Below are positions 1-12,557 of a stretch of 49,412 nt of DNA, in pieces. This DNA comes from Comamonas sp. (GTDB lineage: Bacteria; Pseudomonadota; Gammaproteobacteria; Burkholderiales; Burkholderiaceae_C), in assembly GCF_009360615.1 (NCBI RefSeq), contig NZ_SPEY01000084.1, positions 1 through 49,412 of the forward strand, in the 5' to 3' direction. Positions within the stretch are counted from its first letter, which is position 1. Each line of letters starts with the position of its first letter. Made by a program: the position numbers and the translations under genes. The notes beneath the pieces are model-generated. The model was not told the origin of the DNA, did not search any database, and worked only from the letters and a program-made list of their open reading frames with translations.

Positions 1-26
1 TGCGTCAGTCCCAAGGAATTCAACGC

Positions 27-419
27 ATGTGGCCCTTCAGTCTGTTCAAGAAACTCAGCCAGGACCCGGCCGTGGGTCAGCCCCGGGGCGACTATATCGG
101 CTGCTATCTGCTGGGCACGCATACCAGCGGGCGCGACGATGACATCAGCTATATCTCGCTCGCGACTACGCGCGAGCAGCTGGAGCAGGATGCACGCCAG
201 TATCTGCAGGAGTTCCTGGAGCAGCATCCGCAGCTGAACGAAGCGGAGCGCCTTGCCCTGCAAGACCTGCTGGAGCACTGGAATGCGCGCGCCGATGCCC
301 ACCTGGCCCAGGACGGCGGCAAGCCTGGCCAGCCCCTGGCCGTGCAAGGCGGCAGCGAGCTGTTCCTGCGCACCGGCATGCGGGCACGCAAGAAGGAAAA
401 AGGCGTCTATCTGGAGTAG
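27..419 (+). CDS. Uncharacterised 130-residue protein
   Basis: I do not recognise this family. The protein is 130 residues, acidic in the middle (a Glu/Gln/Leu-rich helical stretch at about residues 45-90) and basic at the C-terminus (ARKKEK). No signal peptide or membrane segment is visible. The ATG at 27 has an AAGGAA Shine-Dalgarno sequence about 8 bases upstream, which supports the start. The gene lies at the window edge, so its upstream partner is unknown. The next gene is convergent. Being open with Comamonas-like codon use and a good ribosome site, it is probably a real, soluble, cytoplasmic protein. Confidence 0.7.
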   Translation: MWPFSLFKKLSQDPAVGQPRGDYIGCYLLGTHTSGRDDDISYISLATTREQLEQDARQYLQEFLEQHPQLNEAERLALQDLLEHWNARADAHLAQDGGKPGQPLAVQGGSELFLRTGMRARKKEKGVYLE

Positions 420-454
420 ACGCCGAGGCGGCGGCCGCTGCCCGACGCCTGCCG

Positions 455-703
455 CTACTGCGTGAAATTCATGTCGAAGCCGGCTTCGGTCAGGCGTACC
501 TCGCCGCCTTCGGCTTTTTCCAGCCAGCCCTTGCCGACGGCCCAGTCCAACGCAGACTGGCGCTCGCCTTCACCGATGCCATGCTTTTGCAGGTCGGCGG
601 CAAGCACTTGCTCGCTCATGCCTTCGCCGGCGCGCAAGCTTTGCTCCACCACGAGGATGTAGACCATTTTGTGGGCCGCTGTCTGAATGCTCTGCTCTGA
701 CAT
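455..703 (-). CDS. Small winged-helix-like hypothetical protein
   Basis: An 82-residue protein of unknown function. The ATG at 703 is preferred over an upstream in-frame start at 724 because AAAGGA lies 9 bases before it. The pattern is an N-terminal helix (residues 5-25), a second helical block, then 'GWLEKAEGGEVRLTEAGF', which looks like the last helix and wing of a compact winged-helix fold. That suggests a small nucleic-acid-binding or adaptor protein, but this is only a shape argument. It converges with the 27-419 gene and is divergent from fusA2, so the 704-938 gap holds both promoters. Confidence 0.65.
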   Translation of the reverse strand: MSEQSIQTAAHKMVYILVVEQSLRAGEGMSEQVLAADLQKHGIGEGERQSALDWAVGKGWLEKAEGGEVRLTEAGFDMNFTQ

Positions 704-876
704 GTTCACAAGTCCTTTGTGCATAGGGTTTCCGATTCAGGGGCAAGCCCGGCGAGCTCCGGAATCGAGGCCCGGGGCCATGGCCTGCCGATGCTGTTGC
801 ATGCCCCACACCATACCCACGCTGGCAGTGAGCTTGTAGCCATCTCTCTAGTATTTCCCTTGGGTTTTCTCTGCCT

Positions 877-902
877 GCCGGCACCGCAGCCGTGGTGCCG
901 GC
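877..902 (+). promoter_or_regulatory. Perfect hairpin in the fusA2 leader
   Basis: A perfect 9-base-pair inverted repeat, GCCGGCACC (877-885) and GGTGCCGGC (894-902), with an 8-base loop. It ends 36 bases before the fusA2 start codon and is followed by GTTT but no long T-run. It could be a leader hairpin that affects transcription or translation of fusA2, or chance in GC-rich DNA. Confidence 0.35.
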
Positions 903-938
903 GTTTCAGTTTCAGAACTGTGTTTCAGGGAGGTCATC

Positions 939-3071
<2,133 letters not shown>

Positions 3072-3081
3072 GCTGATCCAG

Positions 3082-3113
3082 GCAACTCGGCCGCAGCTCG
3101 GCGGCAGAGTTGC
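3082..3113. terminator. Hairpin between convergent genes
   Basis: GCAACTC (3082-3088) pairs with GAGTTGC (3107-3113), and an inner GCCGC/GCGGC can extend the stem. It lies just after the fusA2 stop and before the end of the convergent SpoIIAA-like gene. There is no T-run, so it is a weak or factor-assisted terminator candidate. Confidence 0.4.
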
Positions 3114-3135
3114 CGGACTGGTTCAGACAGGCAGC

Positions 3136-3501
3136 TCAGGCTGCATGCAGCCACTGCATGGCCATGGCATCGTCGGTAAACGGGAAATGCCTGACCTCGG
3201 CATGCGTGAGATGCCTGCCGACGAATTCGGCCATGCCCGCCAGATGACTGTCGGTCACCAGAGCGATCTGCTCCACCTGATGACGATGCTCTCTGACAAA
3301 GCCCATGTGGGCGCTGAAGCCGGCCCAGTTTTCCCAGCCGGGGAAGTCCTTGGACTGAATCATCACGCCATGGAGTTTGGGGTGCTCGGCCAGGAAATCG
3401 TCCACGTCCTGGCTGACGCCGTCGAAATCCTGCTCGGTCAGGGGCCCATGGGGCTCCAGCAGCAAGATGCCTTCGGGTTTCATGAGGGAGTAATTGAGCA
3501 T
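3136..3501 (-). CDS. SpoIIAA-like / STAS-fold protein
   Basis: A 121-residue protein resembling the SpoIIAA-like family (formerly DUF3478). Family features seen here are a beta-strand opening ('GILLLEPHGPLTEQDF'), a helix leading to a second strand ('HGVMIQSKDFPGW'), and 'ALVTDS..AGMAEFVG' followed by 'EVRHF....A..WL'. Members have a STAS-type fold; their cellular role is mostly unknown, with membrane or lipid binding suggested for some. The ATG at 3501 is chosen because AGGAG lies 6-7 bases upstream; the longer open frame to 3603 has no ribosome site. It is convergent with fusA2 and separated by 122 bases from the membrane-protein gene. Confidence 0.75.
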   Translation of the reverse strand: MLNYSLMKPEGILLLEPHGPLTEQDFDGVSQDVDDFLAEHPKLHGVMIQSKDFPGWENWAGFSAHMGFVREHRHQVEQIALVTDSHLAGMAEFVGRHLTHAEVRHFPFTDDAMAMQWLHAA

Positions 3502-3623
3502 ATGCAACTCCTGCAGCGAGACTTCACTGTACGCCTGCGCCCGACGGAATGCAGCCCAAGGCAGCACCCTCAGCACAGGTTTTCGCGGCTCCTGACCCCG
3601 CATCGGGCCGGCTGCGAGGTCGA

Positions 3624-5423
3624 CTAGGGACAGCCCATGGCCCGGCTCAGGCCCTGCAGCTGCTCGCCCAGCGAGGCACGCAGATCGGCGCGCATGGCAT
3701 CACGTGTCAGCAGTTCTTCGGCATAGAGAGCTGCCCAGTCGATCCCCACGCCCAGCACCACACCGGCAACCGCTCCCGCCACCGCGCCCACGGCCGTGCC
3801 GACACCAGGAACGACGGAGCCCACGGCCGCACCGGCTACCGCTGCCCCGGCCTTGCCCAGACCCTGCTTGGCAGCGGCCTTGGCCAGCACCTTGCCGGCG
3901 GCCTTCATCGAGGCCTTGGCCATGGCTTTGCCTGCAACGGCCGCGGCAAAAGCACCGCCCCCCGTGCCCACCAGGGCGCTGGCCGTCAGCCGCTGGCGTG
4001 CATCGCCCAGAAGCTCCAGCGCAGGCAGGCTGGCCACCTCGGCACGCACCAGACATTGCTCGGGACTCAGCGCCAGATGATGGCGCGCCAGGGTTTCCTC
4101 GATGCGCTGCTGGCCCTCGGCCAGAGCAGCGCCGCTGCTCAATGCCTGCTTTTGCAGAGTCTGCACCCAGCCCTCCAGACCTGGCGTGGCTCCCAGGGTT
4201 TCGCTGAGCTTGTTCTGCAGAAACTGGCTCACGTCGCCGGTGAGCAGACTGAGGATGCGGCCCCACTCCGCCCCCAGACTGAAATACCAGTCCAGATAGC
4301 GCTCGACGGCGGCATCCAGCTGCCGGCCCATCTCCGGGATGCTCTGGCACAGGGCCTGTCCGGCCTGGGCCCGGCCTAGCAGCTGCAGAACCTGCTGGCG
4401 TGTGGCGTCCAGCGTGCCGAGACTGTAGAGTTGCGGCCCAATGCGCTCGCACTCGGGCAGACGCCTGAGTGCCAGAGGACTGTCGTGTGCACGTGCCAGC
4501 CCGTCGAGACTGGCGGCGGTCTGCACCAGAATGCCCAGCACCAGCACTGCCAGCAGGGCCCGCAAAGGCGCTGCGGACGAAGACACGCCGTTGCACTCCG
4601 TCCCGGAGGGCCTGGCCTGCTGCAGGAGGGCCGAGGAAGCCGATGCCCCTTGCATGGCGCGCCCCAGGCACAGCAGCACGCCGACCGGGCCAAACAGCGC
4701 CAGCAACAACAGGCGCAGCACGGGCATCTGAGGCAGGTCGGCCATGGCCCCACTCGCCAGTTGCACGGCCAGAAGGGCATCCAGCCCCCAGCGCACCAGC
4801 CCCGAGGGCGCAGCATGAATCCGGGCCAGCGCAAGATCCAGCGATTCGGGCTCCATGCCGGCCGACAGCGCCCGCCCCAGATCCTGCTGACTCGCCATGC
4901 CATAGAGCCAGCCACCACCCAGCAACACCAGCAGCAGCCAGGTCGCAGCACGCTGGGTGAAGGCCCAGGCAAAGGCCGTCGATGAGAACTCTCGCTTCAG
5001 CCCCGCCTGCATGCCCGAGGCCAGCAAGACATGGAGCAAGGGAGCCAGTGCCAGCAGCCCCCACTCCCAGGGCGCCAAAAACCATGACTGCCAGAGTGCG
5101 CTGGTGCACAACAGCAAGGCCAGCGCCAATGCCTTGCAGCCTGACCACCAGCCCCCGGACAGCCAGCGGCCCATATGCCCGTGTGGCGCAAACTGCAGGC
5201 GCAGCAGCTTTTTGCGCAGCATCAAGAGCAGCCAGTGTCCCCAGGCGGGCAGCAGCACCAGCAGCAGGACGGCGAGCAGCCAGGCCCAGGGCGGCAGGCG
5301 CGTCAGCCAGTGGGAAAAGCCCGCAAGCACCGCCAGCCATACCCAGCCCAGCAATACCGCGCGCAGAGGGGTCTGCGGCCATGTCGGCCCCGGCCCGGAG
5401 GCCGGTGCGCCAGCGAAGCTCAT
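3624..5423 (-). CDS. Multi-pass membrane protein with Gly/Ala-rich C-terminus
   Basis: A 599-residue protein of unknown function. The first half has several strongly hydrophobic stretches (roughly residues 20-70, 95-140, 165-195, 235-270, 295-320), with Trp/Leu-rich membrane segments. A soluble, helical central part (residues 320-490) follows. A Gly/Ala-rich zone (residues 495-570, with 'VGSVVPGVGTAVGAVAG') resembles a glycine-zipper membrane hairpin. The start at 5423 shares an ATGA overlap with the stop of the upstream repeat protein (5420-5875), so the two are translationally coupled and probably act together. I did not recognise a catalytic motif. Confidence 0.7.
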   Translation of the reverse strand: MSFAGAPASGPGPTWPQTPLRAVLLGWVWLAVLAGFSHWLTRLPPWAWLLAVLLLVLLPAWGHWLLLMLRKKLLRLQFAPHGHMGRWLSGGWWSGCKALALALLLCTSALWQSWFLAPWEWGLLALAPLLHVLLASGMQAGLKREFSSTAFAWAFTQRAATWLLLVLLGGGWLYGMASQQDLGRALSAGMEPESLDLALARIHAAPSGLVRWGLDALLAVQLASGAMADLPQMPVLRLLLLALFGPVGVLLCLGRAMQGASASSALLQQARPSGTECNGVSSSAAPLRALLAVLVLGILVQTAASLDGLARAHDSPLALRRLPECERIGPQLYSLGTLDATRQQVLQLLGRAQAGQALCQSIPEMGRQLDAAVERYLDWYFSLGAEWGRILSLLTGDVSQFLQNKLSETLGATPGLEGWVQTLQKQALSSGAALAEGQQRIEETLARHHLALSPEQCLVRAEVASLPALELLGDARQRLTASALVGTGGGAFAAAVAGKAMAKASMKAAGKVLAKAAAKQGLGKAGAAVAGAAVGSVVPGVGTAVGAVAGAVAGVVLGVGIDWAALYAEELLTRDAMRADLRASLGEQLQGLSRAMGCP

Positions 5424-5875
5424 GGCTCGCGGCGCTTGCCGGCTCCCCGGCCCGCAGCCGCGATCCCTCGGGCGATGCGAGCGTTGTAGACCGTCAGGCG
5501 GCTCAGGCCCAGTTGCTCGGCAATCCTGGCATCGGACGCGGTGCCCAGCAAGGCCACCGCCTCGTCGCACCAGTCAAAAGCACTGCTGGCAACAGCGCCC
5601 GTCACCGAGGCAATACCCAGCTCGGTACGCCTGGCCACCACGCTGGCCTTGCTGATGCCCAGCTGCCTTGCCACCTCGGCATCAGCCTCCTGGCCCAGCA
5701 GAGCAAGCGCTTGAGGGGTCCACTGGAAATGCCCGTAAGCCGGGATGCCCAGCGCATTGCGCTTGAGGTTGACCGTCTTGGCCGATGTGCCCCAGCGCTC
5801 GGCCAGCACGGCATCTTTCTCCCGGCCCAGGCAGGCCAGCATTTCCTCGGTCCACTGCAGTGCAGCCTTGCCCAT
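5420..5875 (-). CDS. Triple helix-turn-helix repeat protein
   Basis: A 151-residue protein built of three similar units at residues 7-45, 51-88 and 101-138. Each runs W-(x)n-LG-x(3)-DA-x(3)-A-x(3)-G-S/T-x(2)-T/S-V-x(3)-R-x(3)-GI, the pattern of a homeodomain-like or SANT-like helix-turn-helix. A basic tail follows (GKRREP). It may bind DNA with three tandem readers. The start at 5875 (ATG) has AAGGA 7 bases upstream; an earlier TTG at 5899 has no such site. It is the first gene of a two-gene operon with the membrane protein, joined by an ATGA overlap. No sensor domain is present, so any signal must come from the partner. Confidence 0.65.
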   Translation of the reverse strand: MGKAALQWTEEMLACLGREKDAVLAERWGTSAKTVNLKRNALGIPAYGHFQWTPQALALLGQEADAEVARQLGISKASVVARRTELGIASVTGAVASSAFDWCDEAVALLGTASDARIAEQLGLSRLTVYNARIARGIAAAGRGAGKRREP

Positions 5876-6032
5876 GCGTGCGTCCTTTCCGATCTCCAAA
5901 ATTTCAAGCCAGATTGGCTTTCAGCCCATATGCGGCCTACGCCAACAGCTATCAGATAGAGAGCCATCGGGCGCAGCACAAGGCGCAGGCCATGCTGGTG
6001 ACGCTAGCGGCGTCCGCGGCGGAAGACCGCCC

Positions 6033-7172
6033 TCAGACATGTCCCCAGTAGATCAGCGCATCGCGTCCTTCCACGGACAGCGACACCTGCGCCCCCACAG
6101 GCAGCAATACCTTGGTGGGCACATGCCCGAAGGGCAGGCCTTGCAGCACGGGGCGCTTGAGCTGCATGCGCAGCCAGTCGATGACGGTCTGCAGCTTGAA
6201 GCCCTTGTCGTGCGCGGTGAGCTTGAATTCGGTGAACTGGCCGAAGACGATGGCTTTCTGCTTCTGCAGCACGCCCGCCAGCAGCAGCTGCGTCAGCATG
6301 CGCTCGATCCGGTAGGGATGCTCGCCCACGTCTTCGATGAACAGAATGCCGCCATCGACCTGCGGAAAGTAGGGCGTCCCCAGCAGGGACACCAGCACCG
6401 CCAGATTGCCGCCCCACAAGGTGGCTGCGCCGGGAACATAGAAGTCCTTGAGCTGGGGTTTGCCATTGGGCAGCTCGCCAATCCGGGGCATCTGCCAGCC
6501 TGCGCCTTCCCCCTGGCCACTGAGCAGGTCCTCGAAGCAGTCCAGCATGATGTCGTCCACGGGCTGGCCGGTCTTTTTGCTGTCCACACCGAAGTCGGCG
6601 TTGAGCGCAGGGCCGGCCCAGGTGACCGAGCCGGTCTGCGCCAGCACGGCCAGCTGAAAAGCCGTGAAATCGCTGAGGCCGACAAACTTGGTGCCGCCCG
6701 CAATCGCCTTGGCCACGGTCTTGTACTTGATGCCCGGCAGGATGCGCGTGAGACCGTAGCCGCCGCGCGAAATCAGCGCCACATCGGCTCCGCTGGCGGC
6801 TGCGCGATGGATGGCGGCCAGACGGGTGGCGTCGTCCCCCGCAAAGCGCTGGCTGCTGGCCAGCGCATCGGTGTCGACCTCCACCTCATGGCCCAGAGCC
6901 TCCAGCTGCTTGATGCCGCGCTGGAAGGCCGCCTTGTCGCGCACCGCCCCCGAGGGGGAATAGATATAGATGTGCTTGGCGCCAGGGCGGTGATCATGGC
7001 CGCAGCAGCTGCCATCGGCGCTGTGCACATGGTCGTGATGATCGTGGTGGCCGTGCTCATGGCTGCAGTGCTCGTCATGCACATGTGCCTGTTGGGCAGG
7101 CTCCTGCCCGTGCGAATGGGCGTGGTGCTGGGCCGTTGTAGTGGATGCAGGGGATTTGCGCGAGGTTGCCAA
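6033..7172 (-). CDS. ldcA: LD-carboxypeptidase (S66) with His-rich N-terminus
   Basis: Muramoyltetrapeptide LD-carboxypeptidase, which removes the terminal D-Ala from murein tetrapeptide during peptidoglycan recycling, normally in the cytoplasm. The S66 features are SRGGYG (residues 135-140), the nucleophile Ser167 in VGLSDFT, Glu280 in LFIED and His350 in GLPFGHV, giving the Ser-Glu-His triad. The catalytic part starts near residue 67, normal for the family. Before it lies about 50 residues rich in His plus three Cys (positions 16-61, many HxH and HH pairs), unlike ordinary LdcA. The 5' end is uncertain: 7172 is a TTG with a poorly spaced AAGG, and a GTG at 7082 is an alternative that would keep most of the His cluster. 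No early ATG exists in frame. Confidence 0.85.
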   Translation of the reverse strand: MATSRKSPASTTTAQHHAHSHGQEPAQQAHVHDEHCSHEHGHHDHHDHVHSADGSCCGHDHRPGAKHIYIYSPSGAVRDKAAFQRGIKQLEALGHEVEVDTDALASSQRFAGDDATRLAAIHRAAASGADVALISRGGYGLTRILPGIKYKTVAKAIAGGTKFVGLSDFTAFQLAVLAQTGSVTWAGPALNADFGVDSKKTGQPVDDIMLDCFEDLLSGQGEGAGWQMPRIGELPNGKPQLKDFYVPGAATLWGGNLAVLVSLLGTPYFPQVDGGILFIEDVGEHPYRIERMLTQLLLAGVLQKQKAIVFGQFTEFKLTAHDKGFKLQTVIDWLRMQLKRPVLQGLPFGHVPTKVLLPVGAQVSLSVEGRDALIYWGHV

Positions 7173-7360
7173 AGCCTTTTCATGCGGCCACCGGCCGCAT
7201 GCTCCGTGAAAAGTGGGTGAATCCGCAGATTCAGAAGTTCATGCGACTTGCGCAAAACAGGTTCAGGCCGGGCGACTGCCTCGGAAGGCGGGCCCTTGTT
7301 GCATTCTTGTTTGCATAAGTCCTGGTTCAGATGCTTGCTCCGCCGGCCTGGCCGATCGGG

Positions 7361-9999
<2,639 letters not shown>

Positions 10000-10459
10000 G
10001 CTTTCTCCTTGATGAAGCGGAAGGCTGTGGCATGCAAGCCTACGCCAGACCGGAGCCTGCAGCGTGTCGGCAAATCTTGCGTGCCACGTCAATGTGCAAC
10101 CGAAGACCCGTTCCATGCAGCAACGCTGCATGAAAAAAGGCTGCCGGATCGGGATCGGATCTTCCGGCCTTGCGCGCAGACGGCGATTGCTGACGACAGG
10201 GCTGCGGAAGCTGGCAAGCTCGCTCGCGCACCGCCACACCGCCAGCGCATATGCCGAGGACAGCGATGTCGCCTGCCATGTCGGATTTTACGGGCCGCCG
10301 CACCCGCTTTTCACGGAAAAAGCAATCCGTCACGTTCGCAGGCACCGCAGCCCTGACAGGCCAGGTGCAGCATGCCGCCATGATTGTGCGACCTCCGGGA
10401 GCCTGTGGCCCGATTGCAGGAGCTGCACAGGCCCCACGTTCAAGAGATGGCCGTGCCAG
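10000..10459. other. Intergenic region upstream of the binding-protein gene
   Basis: About 460 bases with no convincing gene on either strand. It must hold the promoter of the minus-strand binding-protein gene and the end of the ADP-ribose operon transcript. The only structure seen is a perfect palindrome, CATGCAGC-AAC-GCTGCATG, at 10114-10132, followed on the plus strand by six A residues. It is not a terminator for the minus strand because the T-run is on the wrong side. Confidence 0.5.
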
Positions 10460-11371
10460 CTATGGGGCAAGCGCCTGGTTGAGCGCATGGAGGGACTGCG
10501 CCAGCGCCCGGATATCGGCCTGCTGATGCAGTCTTTCCAGCCAATGCACCGGAATGCCGCTGCGCCCCCAGAACGCCCCCGCAATCTGGCCGACGATGGC
10601 CGCCGTGGTGTCGGCATCGTCCCCCAGATTGGCAGCCTCCAGCACGGCAGCTTCAAAGCTCTCATGTCGCTCGAAACACCACAGGGCGGCCTCCAGACTG
10701 TGCACCACATAGCCTGAGCTCCGGATCTGCTCGCGGTTTTTGCTGCGCCAGCGGCCCTGTGCAATCTCGGCGATGCCTGGGCTGCCCAACGGCAGCGCGG
10801 CCAGGTCCAGCACCTGAGCCTTGTCTGCGCCCCGCAGGGCGCGGCTCAATGCCACGGCAAACAGGCGGCAGGCATCCAGGCACTCCGCTGCCGCATGGGT
10901 GGTGCGCGAGCTCAACACCGCCTGCTCCTGGGCCGCGCGCTCGTCATGAGCGTAGGCCATGGCCACGGGAGCCAGCCGCATCAGCGAGCCGTTGCCGGCG
11001 CTGCGCGCATCTTCGCTGCCGGCCAGTGCGTTGCCGGTGCGCAGATAGTGCTGTATCGCCTCGCGCGTTGCCATGCCGATATCGAAGCAGTGACCGGTGG
11101 AGCTCCAGTAGCCCCACTGATACCAGTTGGCATAGCGTGTCATCTGGTCACCGGGGTCGCAATCGCCCTTGACGAGCAGGCTCTCGGCCAGGCACAGAGC
11201 CATGGACGTGTCATCCGTCCATTGTCCGGGCTTCAGCGAAAACGGCCCGCCCCCGACCATGTCGGTCAACGGGAGGAAGCTGCCACGCGCCTGAAACTCC
11301 AGCGTCGTGCCCACGGCATCGCCGCAGGCCAGCCCCAGCAGAGCGCCTTCAAAGCGGTCCGGCGTCCTCAT
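10460..11371 (-). CDS. DraG-like ADP-ribosylglycohydrolase
   Basis: A 303-residue ADP-ribosylglycohydrolase, an all-helical di-metal (Mg/Mn) enzyme family that removes ADP-ribose from protein or nucleic-acid acceptors or from small molecules. The metal-binding motifs are intact: GQWTDDTSM (Thr52, Asp53, Asp54) and LGDDADTTAA (Asp251, Asp252, Asp254). The family N-terminus 'FEGALLGLACGDAVG' starts at residue 7. The start at 11371 shares an ATGA overlap with the stop of the NADAR gene. It is last in the kptA-HAD-NADAR-DraG operon and no nitrogenase genes are near, so it is not classical DraG of dinitrogenase reductase. Its substrate is unknown; context suggests ADP-ribosylated RNA, DNA or an ADP-ribose derivative. 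Confidence 0.88.
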   Translation of the reverse strand: MRTPDRFEGALLGLACGDAVGTTLEFQARGSFLPLTDMVGGGPFSLKPGQWTDDTSMALCLAESLLVKGDCDPGDQMTRYANWYQWGYWSSTGHCFDIGMATREAIQHYLRTGNALAGSEDARSAGNGSLMRLAPVAMAYAHDERAAQEQAVLSSRTTHAAAECLDACRLFAVALSRALRGADKAQVLDLAALPLGSPGIAEIAQGRWRSKNREQIRSSGYVVHSLEAALWCFERHESFEAAVLEAANLGDDADTTAAIVGQIAGAFWGRSGIPVHWLERLHQQADIRALAQSLHALNQALAP

Positions 11372-11937
11372 TGCCCGGCTCTCAACTGAGCGCGCGCGGC
11401 CATCAGCGCAAAACCCAGCAGGTTCTGTCCGAGCCATTTGCGCGGCTGCTCGGCGTCGGGGTGGGCTGCGCCCAGGCCGATACCCCAGATTCGATCGCGC
11501 GGACTGGCCTCGACCAGCACACGCTCACCGGTTCTCAGCAGAAACTCCGCCATGGCCGGGTTCTGCACGAATTTGGCGACATTGGCACGCACCACAATGT
11601 CGAAGCACTCCGCCTTCCAGCGTGCCTCGTCGAAGTTGCGCACGCTGCGCCCGATCTGCTTGGCACTGGCTGGAGACGGCGCAGCCAGCACCTGGGCGCG
11701 AGCCACTTCATCGCCGAACAGCCGCGCCTTGCCGGCCATCATGAAATGCTCCGCCGTGGCAAAGCGGTCCCCATCGACGATGAATGGGGCAGGAAACCAC
11801 TGGCTCAGGCAGCCTTTGCCCGCCGAGCCATTCTTTTCAGCCTGATGGCCCCAGAAGCAAAGGTATTTGGGGCGGTAGCCCTGATCGAGCAGGGCCACCA
11901 GGTCGGCGACGGATCGAATGTCGTAATCTCGGTTCAT
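11368..11937 (-). CDS. NADAR-domain protein (YbiA-like)
   Basis: A 189-residue protein with the NADAR domain (DUF1768). Signatures are the N-terminal 'YLCFWGHQ', 'LSQWFPAPF' (44-52), 'TAEHFMMAGKARLFGD' with Glu63, His64 and Lys70, and C-terminal 'DRIWGIGLG'. Members have been reported to hydrolyse ADP-ribose from guanine bases, while E. coli YbiA was linked to riboflavin intermediates (established for relatives, not shown here). The start at 11937 (ATG) overlaps the stop of the HAD gene by ATGA, and the stop overlaps the DraG-like start the same way. Pairing of NADAR with a DraG-like hydrolase and KptA points to reversal of nucleic-acid ADP-ribosylation or to processing of ADP-ribose species. 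Confidence 0.87.
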   Translation of the reverse strand: MNRDYDIRSVADLVALLDQGYRPKYLCFWGHQAEKNGSAGKGCLSQWFPAPFIVDGDRFATAEHFMMAGKARLFGDEVARAQVLAAPSPASAKQIGRSVRNFDEARWKAECFDIVVRANVAKFVQNPAMAEFLLRTGERVLVEASPRDRIWGIGLGAAHPDAEQPRKWLGQNLLGFALMAARAQLRAGQ

Positions 11938-12557
11938 GTCTGTTCTTCTTGATAAGGGTTCAGCCACCAGCGGGCAAATCCCGCCAGATTGGCATGGGTG
12001 GAGTCAATGCGCTTCAGGCCCGGCCCGGCGTTCGGCGATCCGCCCTGCTCGCGCAGCACCAGGGCTTTGTGAATCCGGGCACCCACGCCTTCGAAATACG
12101 GCAGGAAATCATCGACAAAGGCCAGGGGCTGCAACTGCGCCAGGACTTGGGCCTTGGGACTGAGGCCAGGAGCGGCACGGCCGCTGGTGGCGATCACGCG
12201 CGCGATGGGAAAGCCCAGCCGCCGCAGATTGGCCTGCCGGGCCTCGGCGAACTGTGGCTTGATCGCCGACACGCAGACTAGCTCGTAGCCGGCGCTGCAC
12301 AGCTGCTCGCACGCATGGAGCGCCCCCGCAATCGCGGGAATGCTGGACCAGAACTGCGCATCAAGGCTGGCGCGAAAGCGGCCCAGGGCCTCCTCCTGCA
12401 GGCTGGCAACACCCCAGCGATCCATGGCCCAGTAGGCGTCGGGCCGCCTCAGCACGGGCCGCTCGCCAAAGACCTGCTCCCAGGCGGATGCATATGCCAG
12501 GTTGTAGTCGAGCAATACGCCGTCCGCGTCGAGCGCGATGAGGCTCGAGGACGTCAT
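11934..12557 (-). CDS. HAD-family phosphatase
   Basis: A 207-residue haloacid-dehalogenase-like hydrolase. Motif I is LDADGVLLDYN with nucleophile Asp10 and acid/base Asp12. Motif II is the Ser in 'LVCVSAI'. Motif III is the Lys in 'GLSPKAQVL'. Motif IV is the Asp pair in 'AFVDDFLPYF'. A helical cap (about residues 20-95) sits between motifs I and II. DxD chemistry implies a phosphatase. The substrate is unknown. Because it lies between kptA and the NADAR gene with ATGA overlaps at both ends, a phosphorylated ADP-ribose species made by KptA is a reasonable candidate. The long open frame upstream of 12557 overlaps kptA and is not used. Confidence 0.85.
   Translation of the reverse strand: MTSSSLIALDADGVLLDYNLAYASAWEQVFGERPVLRRPDAYWAMDRWGVASLQEEALGRFRASLDAQFWSSIPAIAGALHACEQLCSAGYELVCVSAIKPQFAEARQANLRRLGFPIARVIATSGRAAPGLSPKAQVLAQLQPLAFVDDFLPYFEGVGARIHKALVLREQGGSPNAGPGLKRIDSTHANLAGFARWWLNPYQEEQT

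Noticed and set aside
10460..11371. Classical DraG of nitrogenase control
   Set aside because: No nif or draT genes nearby; partners are KptA, NADAR and NrtR.
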